Origin: an uncultured Flavobacteriaceae bacterium
GTDB taxonomy: Bacteria > Bacteroidota > Bacteroidia > Flavobacteriales > Flavobacteriaceae
Reading direction: 5' to 3'
Assembly (NCBI GenBank): GCA_913052425.1
Contig: CAJXEG010000101.1
Coordinates: 1 to 5,250, forward strand
Length of the DNA: 5,250 bases
The notes beneath the pieces were generated by a model. The model had not been told where the DNA came from. It worked only from the letters and a program-made list of their open reading frames with translations, and did no database searches. Position 1 is the first letter of the stretch. Each line of letters opens with the position of its first letter. Below are positions 1 to 5,250 of this stretch, piece after piece. A program made the position numbers and the translations under genes.

Positions 1-214
1 CGATGGCCATGCCCAATGCAGCAATAAAAAAAGAAACCGGCAACACCACATTAATGGCAGCAATGGCGTTGGCGCCAATCCATTGTCCTACGAATATGGT
101 GTCGATCAAAATATTGAGTGACATGACCAATATACCAATGGAGGCCGGTACGGCTTGCTTGATCAATAACTGGGGAATGGCTTGGGTGCCAAAAGATGCC
201 GATCCACCTTTCAT
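1..214 (-). CDS. MATE-family efflux transporter, N-terminal part (runs off the left edge)
   Basis: The first 71 residues of a membrane transporter can be read; the rest lies beyond the window. MATE proteins are inner-membrane antiporters that expel organic cations, drugs or metabolites using a Na+ or H+ gradient. After a short polar leader (about residues 1-16), residues 17-40 form a first hydrophobic helix, and residues 47-71 form a second. The segment at about 33-50, with N34, D38, the TIFVGQ stretch and a following small-residue run, is the usual MATE first-helix pattern (the D-T-x-F-V-G-Q type). The start ATG lies in an ATGA overlap with the hemH stop, which strongly suggests translational coupling and a shared transcript. 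The substrate cannot be told from this fragment. Placement after ferrochelatase might be a hint, but MATE genes sit in many contexts. The family call is fairly safe. Confidence 0.82.
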   Translation of the reverse strand, partial: MKGGSASFGTQAIPQLLIKQAVPASIGILVMSLNILIDTIFVGQWIGANAIAAINVVLPVSFFIAALGMAI

Positions 215-1245
215 TCAGAAGTCACCGTTTCTGCTTTGGCCCATTGGTCAATCCATCGACTCATTACGTTGACCCAGTCTGTTCTTGTATTGATGCAGGG
301 AATGACATGAAGTTCTTCTCCTCCTTTTTCTTCAAAATCCTCTGCTGCTTCCATTCCAATTTCTTCAAGAGTTTCCAAACAGTCAGAAACGAAAGCCGGT
401 GTGACAATGGCCATATTTTTAATCCCCTTTTTGGCAAACCGGGCAACCGTCTGGTCTGTATAGGGCTGCAACCAAGGGTCAACCCCAAGTCGGGACTGGA
501 AACTGGTAGAATAAGTCCCTTCCTTTAATTCTAGGTACTCCGCTACTTGGCGGGTGGTTTCGTAACACTGGTGACGATAGCAATATTGATGGGCTTCGGA
601 GGTTGTTTGGCAACAGCTTTTATCGATCTTACAATGTGACTTGGTGATGTCCGATTTGCGGATGTGACGTTCGGGTATTCCGTGATAGGAAAACAATAAA
701 TGTTCCCATTTTTTATCTTTTAAATCTTCTTGAATGCTTTGAGAAAGCACCCTGATATAGTCGGGATGGTTGTAAAAAGGAGGTAAAACCGTAAACTCCA
801 ATTCCGGATATTTTTCATTCTTGATTTTTTCGGCCAATACCAATATGGTCTCTGTTGTGGCCATCGCAAATTGAGGATAGAGCGGGATCAACATGATCTC
901 ATCTACACCTTGATCCACCAGTGATTTGATGCCCTGTTCTATGGATGGGTAACCATATCGCATGGCCAGGCCCATCGGTACAGAAACTTTTTTCTGAACG
1001 GCCTCTTGCAATCTTTTGGACAGTACAATCAAAGGGGATCCTTCTTCCCACCATATTTTTTTATAAGCCTTCGCAGACTTTTTGGGGCGGGTGTTCAAAA
1101 TGATTCCTTTTACCAAAAAAGTTCGCAAGGGCTTGGGAAGGTCAATCACCCGTTCGTCCATCAGGAACTCACCTAAATATCTCTTAACATCTTTGGGGTC
1201 GGGGCTGTCTGGAGAGCCCAAGTTGATCAATAACGCACCTTTCAT
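211..1245 (-). CDS. hemH: Ferrochelatase (protoporphyrin-type) with internal cysteine-rich segment
   Basis: It inserts Fe2+ into the porphyrin ring, the final step of heme synthesis, at the cytoplasmic face of the membrane. At 344 residues it has normal length for the family. The N-terminal LLINLGSPDSP motif (5-14), catalytic His188 in SYHGIPERH, the FQSRLG..PWLQP signature (249-261) and the FVSDCLETLEE segment with the expected active-site Glu291 are all present. Between residues 205 and 227 there are five cysteines (205, 211, 212, 222, 227). There is no cysteine cluster at the C-terminus, where human and many bacterial enzymes bind [2Fe-2S]. An internal four-cysteine [2Fe-2S] class has been described in other bacteria, so a cluster here is a reasonable inference. 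The start gives the conserved N-terminus and lies 10 bp after the regulator stop, with no clear Shine-Dalgarno. The stop overlaps the MATE start. Substrate preference (protoporphyrin versus coproporphyrin) is inferred from family resemblance only. Confidence 0.97.
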   Translation of the reverse strand: MKGALLINLGSPDSPDPKDVKRYLGEFLMDERVIDLPKPLRTFLVKGIILNTRPKKSAKAYKKIWWEEGSPLIVLSKRLQEAVQKKVSVPMGLAMRYGYPSIEQGIKSLVDQGVDEIMLIPLYPQFAMATTETILVLAEKIKNEKYPELEFTVLPPFYNHPDYIRVLSQSIQEDLKDKKWEHLLFSYHGIPERHIRKSDITKSHCKIDKSCCQTTSEAHQYCYRHQCYETTRQVAEYLELKEGTYSTSFQSRLGVDPWLQPYTDQTVARFAKKGIKNMAIVTPAFVSDCLETLEEIGMEAAEDFEEKGGEELHVIPCINTRTDWVNVMSRWIDQWAKAETVTSE

Positions 1246-1255
1246 CTACATTTTT

Positions 1256-2113
1256 TTACGAAGATACTGACATTAAATATTTTTTGGGAGTGGTCCCAAA
1301 CTTCTTTTTGAAGGCTGCAATAAAATGACTCGAAGTACTGTAGCCAAGCTTGAGGCTGATTTCATTGATGTTGTATTGCCTGGAGTTGAGCATGCTTCGC
1401 GCTTCATTCATTTTATGATCCAATAAATAGCCGTAGACCGTATCCCCGTAGATTTGCTTAAATCCTTCTTTAAGTTTTTTAATATTGAGACCGATTTCGG
1501 CAGAAAGCTCCTGAAGGGTGGGGGGTTCTGTCATTTGATTTAATATGATTTCCTTGGCTTTTCTGATTTTTCTTACATTTTCTTCATCCATCAAAAAGGG
1601 ACATTGTTCCATATCGGCATCCTCACTTTTATTGAAAAACAAACTTAACAATTCATAAACTTTACCTTTAAAATAGAGGGTCTGAATACTCTCGTGGAGT
1701 TTAGTTTCTAGGATTTGACTCAAAACCACACTCATGGCAGGACTGATGGGCCTGGTGTCATAGTATTTTTTGGTATTGTTTTCAGCACTTAAAAAATGAA
1801 TGTGATCGGCGTCTTCAGAAAATAAACTGTGAAATTTTTTGATCGAAATCACCAAACTTACCACGGCCGAATCGGGGGTTAGATTCAAGTCAATGGGCAA
1901 AGTTTTTTGGGGATTGTACAACAAAATCACATTTTTGGACATCAGTGGAAGCTGATAACTCCCTCCATTAAACTCAAAGTTACCCGATCCCTTTTGGCAA
2001 AAATGAAACTGAATAAATTCCTGACTGACCGCCTCCTGGTACTTGAGGATTTTGTCGCCGTTATTTTTGTATCTCAATATATAAAAACCATTATCAATTA
2101 TCGTCTTGTCCAT
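1256..2113 (-). CDS. AraC-family (PchR-like) transcriptional regulator, candidate heme/iron-responsive control of the locus
   Basis: This is a 285-residue DNA-binding regulator. Residues 1-160 form an N-terminal sensing half with the FHFCQKGSGNFEFNG stretch (36-50) and the YNPQK.LP segment (66-73). A linker helix follows (148-160, FKGKVYELLSLFF). The C-terminal AraC domain has two helix-turn-helix units at about 199-222 (LQELSAEIGLNIKKLKEGF) and 248-273 (INEISLKLGYS..SHFIAAFKKKFG), closing with the typical TTPKKYL. Linker and domain resemble PchR-type regulators, which respond to ferric siderophores or iron status in other bacteria; the ligand here is unknown. Cys171-Pro172-Phe173 fits a heme regulatory (CP) motif. 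It is first in the operon with hemH and divergent from hemACDE, so control of heme synthesis is the natural inference. The start at 2113 is the first ATG giving a full N-terminus; the leader is A-rich with only a weak GCGGA before the ATG. Confidence 0.93.
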   Translation of the reverse strand: MDKTIIDNGFYILRYKNNGDKILKYQEAVSQEFIQFHFCQKGSGNFEFNGGSYQLPLMSKNVILLYNPQKTLPIDLNLTPDSAVVSLVISIKKFHSLFSEDADHIHFLSAENNTKKYYDTRPISPAMSVVLSQILETKLHESIQTLYFKGKVYELLSLFFNKSEDADMEQCPFLMDEENVRKIRKAKEIILNQMTEPPTLQELSAEIGLNIKKLKEGFKQIYGDTVYGYLLDHKMNEARSMLNSRQYNINEISLKLGYSTSSHFIAAFKKKFGTTPKKYLMSVSS

Positions 2114-2148
2114 TGTTCCGCTATCGTTGTTTTTCTAAAATTCCTTAT

Positions 2149-2163
2149 TTAGAATTATTCTAA
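2149..2163. promoter_or_regulatory. 7-1-7 palindrome resembling a Fur/PerR-family box
   Basis: TTAGAAT-T-ATTCTAA is a perfect inverted repeat with seven-base arms and a one-base centre. The 7-1-7 layout is that of Fur-family operators, and it differs from the Bacillus PerR consensus (TTATAATnATTATAA) at one position per arm. It lies 36 bp upstream of the regulator ATG, downstream of the predicted -7 box of that gene, where a bound protein would block transcript elongation or initiation. It is about 120 bp from the hemA -7 box. The AT-rich surroundings make a chance palindrome possible, and no Fur or PerR gene is in the window. The resemblance is seen; the binding protein is inferred. Confidence 0.4.
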
Positions 2164-2165
2164 TT

Positions 2166-2191
2166 AATTTTATTGAAATCCTTTCAAAATT
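2166..2191. repeat. Imperfect dyad overlapping the regulator -7 box
   Basis: TTGAAA (2173-2178) and TTTCAA (2182-2187) form a six-base inverted repeat around a TCC centre. Flanking AATT (2166-2169) and AATT (2188-2191) could extend it after a three-base bulge. It covers most of the predicted -7 box of the minus-strand operon and the likely start of its transcript. It might be an operator for the regulator itself or for another factor; it could equally be an AT-rich coincidence. Confidence 0.25.
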
Positions 2192-2220
2192 ATTATATTT
2201 AAAGGTATTTTTAAAAAAAA
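2185..2220 (-). promoter_or_regulatory. Putative promoter of the regulator-hemH-MATE operon
   Basis: On the minus strand TAATTTTG (2192 down to 2185) matches the Bacteroidota -7 consensus TAnnTTTG exactly. No TTG is seen at the expected upstream distance; instead a run of eight T (2220-2213) lies 20 bases away, so the -33 element is weak. That would fit a regulated or low-activity promoter. The leader to the ATG at 2113 would be about 65 bases and would contain the 2149-2163 palindrome. Confidence 0.42.
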
Positions 2221-2262
2221 GAAAGCAAAAAACCTAATTGGTTGATAATAGTTCCTCTGGCG

Positions 2263-2294
2263 TTGTTTTTTAAATACCCCTCTTGTTAATTTTG
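2263..2294 (+). promoter_or_regulatory. Putative promoter of the hemA-hemC-hemD-hemE operon
   Basis: TTG at 2263-2265 and TAATTTTG at 2287-2294 are separated by 21 bases, fitting the Bacteroidota sigma factor pattern TTG-N17-23-TAnnTTTG. Transcription would begin a few bases after 2294, leaving a leader of only about 15-20 bases before the hemA TTG start. The -7 octamer is identical to the one on the opposite strand at 2192-2185. The match is seen directly; activity is inferred. Confidence 0.55.
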
Positions 2295-2316
2295 TATAGG
2301 AATTTAGACCAGACTT

Positions 2317-3522
2317 TTGAAAAATAGCATACAGTATTGTGTTGTTGGCTTAAGCCATAAGAATGCCGATTTGGCCACCCGAGGGAATTTTAGTTTGGAC
2401 AAAGAACAGACTGAAAGACTTTTGGCCCGGGCCAAGATGGATGGCTTGGAGGAATTGATGGTCATCTCTACCTGTAATCGTACGGAATTGATGGGGATTG
2501 TAGAGGATCCCAAGATATTGATTGATTATTTGTGTGCCTTCTCCGGTGGCGATGTGTCTCTTTTTTTAGAAAAAGGCTATGTGCTGAGTGATCGAAAGGC
2601 CCTCGACCATGTTTTTCGTGTGGGTTGTGGTTTGGAAAGTCAAATCATCGGTGATTTTGAGATCATCGGCCAATTGAAAAGAGGTTTTTCAAACTCCAAA
2701 AAACAGCAGATGGTCAATGGCTTTTCCGAAAGATTGGTCAATGCTGTCATTCAGTCCAGTAAACGCATCAAAACCGAAACCCAATTGTCCTCAGGAGCAA
2801 CCTCTGTTTCTTTTGCCTCGGTGCATTACATACTCGAGCACGTTAAAGAGGTCAGTCAAAAAAACATCCTTTTGTTTGGAACGGGGAAAATCGGAAGAAA
2901 TACCTGTGAAAACCTCATCAAGCATACCCAAAATGATCAGATTGTACTGGTCAATCGCTCGGAAGAAAGTGCCCAAAAGGTGGCGGGAAAATTCAACCTG
3001 GTCGTAAAAAAAATCAGTGAATTAAAAACCGAAATCTCGCAGACGGATATCATGATCGTGGCCACAGGGGCTCAAGACATCACGGTAGATGCCTTCATGA
3101 TGCCAAAAGAGAAACCCCTATTGATTTTGGATTTGTCTGTTCCCTCCAATGTCGATCCGAAATTAAAAGAGCTTGAAAACATTACCCTAATCAACTTAGA
3201 CGAGTTGTCTCAGTTGACCAATGATACCCTCAAAAAAAGAGAACAGTTCATTCCTCAGGCCAACGAGATATTAGATCAGGTAAAAGCAGAATTTTTCCAG
3301 TGGGTTGACCACAGAAAATTTGCTCCTACACTCAAAGCCTTAAAGCAAAAACTACTTGACGGTCAACTCAAAGAGCAGGGGGAGGTTCAGGAATTTTCTC
3401 AAATCGTTAATCGACTGACCGGAAAAGTAGCCAGTTATTTAAAAGAAAACCCCTCTAAAGCTGATCAAACCATGACATTGCTCCAGCATGTTTATCAATT
3501 GGATTCAGATTTAGATGTTTGA
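2317..3522 (+). CDS. hemA: Glutamyl-tRNA reductase
   Basis: It reduces glutamyl-tRNA(Glu) with NADPH to glutamate-1-semialdehyde, the first committed and usually rate-limiting step of C5-route tetrapyrrole synthesis, in the cytoplasm. At 401 residues it has normal length. The N-terminal catalytic domain carries the VVGLSHK motif (9-15), catalytic Cys53 in STCNRTE, His98 and the GLESQIIGDFEIIGQLKRGF region (105-124), which replaces the classical LGEPQILGQ. The NADPH domain has the FGTGKIGR dinucleotide-binding loop (187-194). The C-terminal helical dimerisation region follows from about residue 305. The start is TTG at 2317: a TAG stop lies in frame at 2305, the first in-frame ATG is codon 41, and starting there would delete the conserved N-terminus. 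There is only an AGGAA at 2299-2303, rather far from the start. The gene overlaps hemC by 8 bp. Control by the divergent regulator is inferred. Confidence 0.97.
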   Translation: MKNSIQYCVVGLSHKNADLATRGNFSLDKEQTERLLARAKMDGLEELMVISTCNRTELMGIVEDPKILIDYLCAFSGGDVSLFLEKGYVLSDRKALDHVFRVGCGLESQIIGDFEIIGQLKRGFSNSKKQQMVNGFSERLVNAVIQSSKRIKTETQLSSGATSVSFASVHYILEHVKEVSQKNILLFGTGKIGRNTCENLIKHTQNDQIVLVNRSEESAQKVAGKFNLVVKKISELKTEISQTDIMIVATGAQDITVDAFMMPKEKPLLILDLSVPSNVDPKLKELENITLINLDELSQLTNDTLKKREQFIPQANEILDQVKAEFFQWVDHRKFAPTLKALKQKLLDGQLKEQGEVQEFSQIVNRLTGKVASYLKENPSKADQTMTLLQHVYQLDSDLDV

Positions 3523-4429
3523 CAAAACTCTCCGCATTGGGACCCGAGACAGTCAATTGGCTCTCTGGCAGGCCCATAAGGTCGGTGACCTAATGGAAGG
3601 CTCACACCTCAAGACCCAATTGGTTGTCACCAAAAGTGCCGGTGACCTTAACCTTACTCAACCCATTTATGCCATGGGGATTCAAGGAGTTTTTACCAAA
3701 GCACTAGACATTGCACTGTTGGAAAACCGTATCGACCTAGCTGTTCACAGCCTCAAAGATGTTCCTACCCAATTGCCGGATGGACTTCAGTTGGTTGCTG
3801 TTTTGGAAAGGGCCAGTGCTTCCGATGTTTTGGTTCAAACCCATAAGGCCCATTTACAAAAAGCTTCCACCATTGCCACGGGCAGTTTGAGACGCAAAGC
3901 ACAATGGTTGCACCGCTATCCCCACCACCATGTGGTCAATCTGCGCGGTAACGTCCAGACCCGTATGGATAAATTGTTTTCCAGCAATTGGGAAGGCGCT
4001 ATTTTTGCCAAAGCAGGTTTGGAACGAGTCGAACTTCTGGGATCTCATTTTCAAGAATTGAAATGGATGATTCCCGCTCCGGCTCAAGGGGCCATAGGGG
4101 TCGTTTGCAGGGCCGAGGACACCGAACTGATAGAACTTCTAAAAAAAATAAACCATCAACCCACCCGAGAATGTGTTGATATCGAAAGAGATTTTCTCCG
4201 AATACTCGAGGGAGGCTGTTCTGCACCCATTGGAGCCCATGCTGTTGTAGCTCAAGATAAAATTCAGTTTAAGGGAGGTATTTTTTCTTTGGATGGACAA
4301 ATTGCTGCCACTACTTTAAAAGAAGTACAAATGGCCGATGGTAAAAATTTAGCCGCTCAGGCCGCTGAGGATGTATTGTCCAAAGGCGGGCATCAAGTCA
4401 TGAGAACTATTAAATATAATAAAGAATGA
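3515..4429 (+). CDS. hemC: Porphobilinogen deaminase (hydroxymethylbilane synthase)
   Basis: It polymerises four porphobilinogen molecules into hydroxymethylbilane in the cytoplasm, using a covalently bound dipyrromethane cofactor. At 304 residues it is of normal length and complete. Domain 1 begins with IGTRDSQLALWQA (8-20). The VHSLKDVP stretch contains catalytic Asp82. GSLRRKAQ (123-130), with Arg126 and Arg127, and NLRGNVQTR (142-150) line the substrate channel. Domain 3 carries LEGGCSAPIG (231-240), whose Cys235 is the expected cofactor attachment residue. The ATG at 3515 sits inside the end of hemA (8-bp overlap) and has no Shine-Dalgarno, so translational coupling to hemA is likely. 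Its stop is in an ATGA overlap with hemD. A run of eight A (4141-4148) lies within the gene, but the frame continues intact through it. Confidence 0.98.
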   Translation: MFDKTLRIGTRDSQLALWQAHKVGDLMEGSHLKTQLVVTKSAGDLNLTQPIYAMGIQGVFTKALDIALLENRIDLAVHSLKDVPTQLPDGLQLVAVLERASASDVLVQTHKAHLQKASTIATGSLRRKAQWLHRYPHHHVVNLRGNVQTRMDKLFSSNWEGAIFAKAGLERVELLGSHFQELKWMIPAPAQGAIGVVCRAEDTELIELLKKINHQPTRECVDIERDFLRILEGGCSAPIGAHAVVAQDKIQFKGGIFSLDGQIAATTLKEVQMADGKNLAAQAAEDVLSKGGHQVMRTIKYNKE

Positions 4430-5097
4430 GGTTGCTATCCACCAAAATATTATCTCAAAATTTTAGAGAACGAATACTCATGAATCAATTCAGTTTGGTT
4501 GAGAAAGCGTTTATCAAAATCAGTTTCTTAAAAAATCCCAAAATTGATGGGATTTTTGACCGTCTTATTTTTACCAGTCAAAATGCAGTCAATGCTGTTT
4601 TTTCTTCTCCTAAAATCCAAAAAATGATAGAGGGAAAAATAATCTATTGTGTGGGAAAAAAGACTGCATCTCTTTTGGCTGAAAATGGTCAAAAAGTTGC
4701 TAAAATTGCTCAAAATTCGTTAGAATTAGCCCATTTTTTAATAAAAAACCACCAAAATGAGTCATTTTCGTATTTTTGTGGAAAGCTCAGAACTCCTGAT
4801 TTAGAAGAAATTTTACCCGTTCGAGGTATGCATATTAAGCCCATTGAAGTTTATACCACCCATTTGAAAGAACATACCGTAAAAGGTAATTTTGACGGGA
4901 TCCTTTTTTTCAGTCCCAGTGGGGTGCGAGGCTATGCCCAAAATAACGGATTTGAAAATGTCCATATTTTTTGTTTGGGAAATTCCACCGCCAAGGAAGT
5001 TGCGCTGCATACCTCCCAATACACGGTCGCTAATGATCCCAGTGAGTCCCAACTTTTGTTATCGCTAAAAAATCACATTACCCTCCATGAAAAATGA
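4426..5097 (+). CDS. hemD: Uroporphyrinogen-III synthase
   Basis: It cyclises hydroxymethylbilane with inversion of ring D to give uroporphyrinogen III, in the cytoplasm. The family is poorly conserved, so the call rests on weak motifs plus position between hemC and hemE. Visible landmarks in this 223-residue protein are the LLSTKILS start (3-10), LIFTSQNAV (47-55), YCVGKKTA (74-81), the mid-protein [14 protein letters not shown] (117-130), [12 protein letters not shown] (159-170) and FCLGNSTA (182-189). These fit the two-domain fold with the active site between the lobes. The start at 4426 is fixed by the ATGA overlap with the hemC stop and by the typical N-terminus. The end overlaps hemE by 11 bp. 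By hand count the stretch 4501-4800 is about 32% GC, clearly below hemC, while the 3' end rises again. An inverted repeat at 4531-4557 lies within it. Confidence 0.93.
   Translation: MRLLSTKILSQNFRERILMNQFSLVEKAFIKISFLKNPKIDGIFDRLIFTSQNAVNAVFSSPKIQKMIEGKIIYCVGKKTASLLAENGQKVAKIAQNSLELAHFLIKNHQNESFSYFCGKLRTPDLEEILPVRGMHIKPIEVYTTHLKEHTVKGNFDGILFFSPSGVRGYAQNNGFENVHIFCLGNSTAKEVALHTSQYTVANDPSESQLLLSLKNHITLHEK
4531..4557. repeat. Terminator-like perfect hairpin inside hemD
   Basis: AAAAATCCCA (4531-4540) and TGGGATTTTT (4548-4557) are perfect ten-base complements around a seven-base loop, AAATTGA. The T-run in the right arm gives it the look of a weak bidirectional intrinsic terminator, though only three of the ten pairs are G-C. 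It lies about 105 bases into hemD and encodes part of the segment [12 protein letters not shown]. It could reduce read-through or mark a processing site, or simply reflect AT-rich coding sequence. Confidence 0.4.
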
Positions 5098-5250
5098 ATT
5101 ACTATTACAAGCTCTCAAAGGTGAGTCATTGGAACGTCCTCCGGTATGGATGATGCGTCAGGCCGGTCGCTATCTTCCCGATTTTATGAAACTTAAAGAA
5201 AAACACGATTTCTTTACCCGCTGTCAGACCCCCGAGTTGGCCACAGAGAT
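5087..5250 (+). CDS. hemE: Uroporphyrinogen decarboxylase, N-terminal part (runs off the right edge)
   Basis: It decarboxylates the four acetate side chains of uroporphyrinogen III to give coproporphyrinogen III, in the cytoplasm without a cofactor. The first 54 residues are in the window. They include the family signature [15 protein letters not shown] (17-31), with Arg24 and Arg28 equivalent to the substrate-carboxylate-binding arginines (human Arg37 and Arg41), followed by the usual acidic and Phe-rich helix (32-43). The catalytic aspartate lies beyond the edge. The ATG at 5087 gives the common [13 protein letters not shown] start and lies within the last 11 bp of hemD, with no Shine-Dalgarno, so coupling to hemD is likely. 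Another ATG at 5094 is in a different frame. No sign of damage is seen in the visible part. Confidence 0.97.
   Translation, partial: MKNELLLQALKGESLERPPVWMMRQAGRYLPDFMKLKEKHDFFTRCQTPELATE

Noticed and set aside
196..528. 110-residue forward reading frame opposite hemH
   Set aside because: It lies wholly antisense to the well-conserved ferrochelatase, has no recognisable motif and has no promoter or ribosome site of its own.
1246..1255. Possible terminator or promoter between the regulator and hemH
   Set aside because: The gap is only 10 bases, with no room for a hairpin or promoter, so co-transcription is simpler.
2231..2243. AACC-TAATT-GGTT short dyad upstream of the hemA -33 element
   Set aside because: Arms of only four bases with a partly mismatched centre; too weak to call an operator, although its place would suit an activator site.
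2299..2303. AGGAA as a hemA Shine-Dalgarno
   Set aside because: It ends 13 bases before the TTG, beyond normal spacing, and lies at the predicted transcription start; Bacteroidota often lack such sites.
3006..3013. Runs of eight A in hemA (3006-3013) and hemC (4141-4148) as possible slippage or frameshift sites
   Set aside because: Both frames run intact through the runs and encode expected lysine-rich segments; there is no downstream structure or alternative product to support slippage.
3854..4226. Minus-strand reading frames opposite hemC
   Set aside because: hemC is complete and conserved here; these frames have no family resemblance and are expected by chance in a gene of this composition.

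Overview
The window is a heme (protoheme) biosynthesis locus from a Bacteroidota bacterium, most likely of the Flavobacteriia. Three things suggest this. Start codons lack strong Shine-Dalgarno sequences and have A/T-rich leaders. Both promoters in the central intergenic region carry a perfect TAnnTTTG -7 box, the Bacteroidota pattern. The HemA, HemH and AraC-type proteins also read like flavobacterial family members. Base composition is moderate (low to mid 40s % GC by eye), with an AT-rich intergenic region and an AT-rich stretch in hemD. The genus cannot be fixed from the sequence alone.

Layout: two divergent operons share a 203-bp intergenic region (2114-2316). On the minus strand, reading leftwards, come a PchR-like AraC-family regulator (2113-1256), ferrochelatase hemH (1245-211) and the start of a MATE-family transporter (214 to beyond the left edge). 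The spacings are 10 bp and an ATGA overlap, so this looks like one transcript. On the plus strand come hemA (2317-3522), hemC (3515-4429), hemD (4426-5097) and the start of hemE (5087 to beyond the right edge), each overlapping the next by 4-11 bp.

Together the plus operon covers glutamyl-tRNA to glutamate-1-semialdehyde (HemA), porphobilinogen to hydroxymethylbilane (HemC), uroporphyrinogen III (HemD) and coproporphyrinogen III (HemE). The minus operon carries the last step, iron insertion (HemH). HemL, HemB and the coproporphyrinogen and protoporphyrinogen oxidation steps are not in the window. Use of HemA means the organism makes aminolevulinate by the C5 route.

The genes are ordinary; the interest is in regulation. 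The regulator is placed to control both arms of the pathway. It carries a Cys-Pro-Phe motif (Cys171) of the kind that binds heme in some regulators, and the intergenic region holds a 7-1-7 palindrome resembling a Fur/PerR-family box. The ferrochelatase has a five-cysteine internal segment that matches the class with an internal [2Fe-2S] cluster. No mobile elements, RNA genes or CRISPR arrays were seen, and nothing points to a wholly new system.
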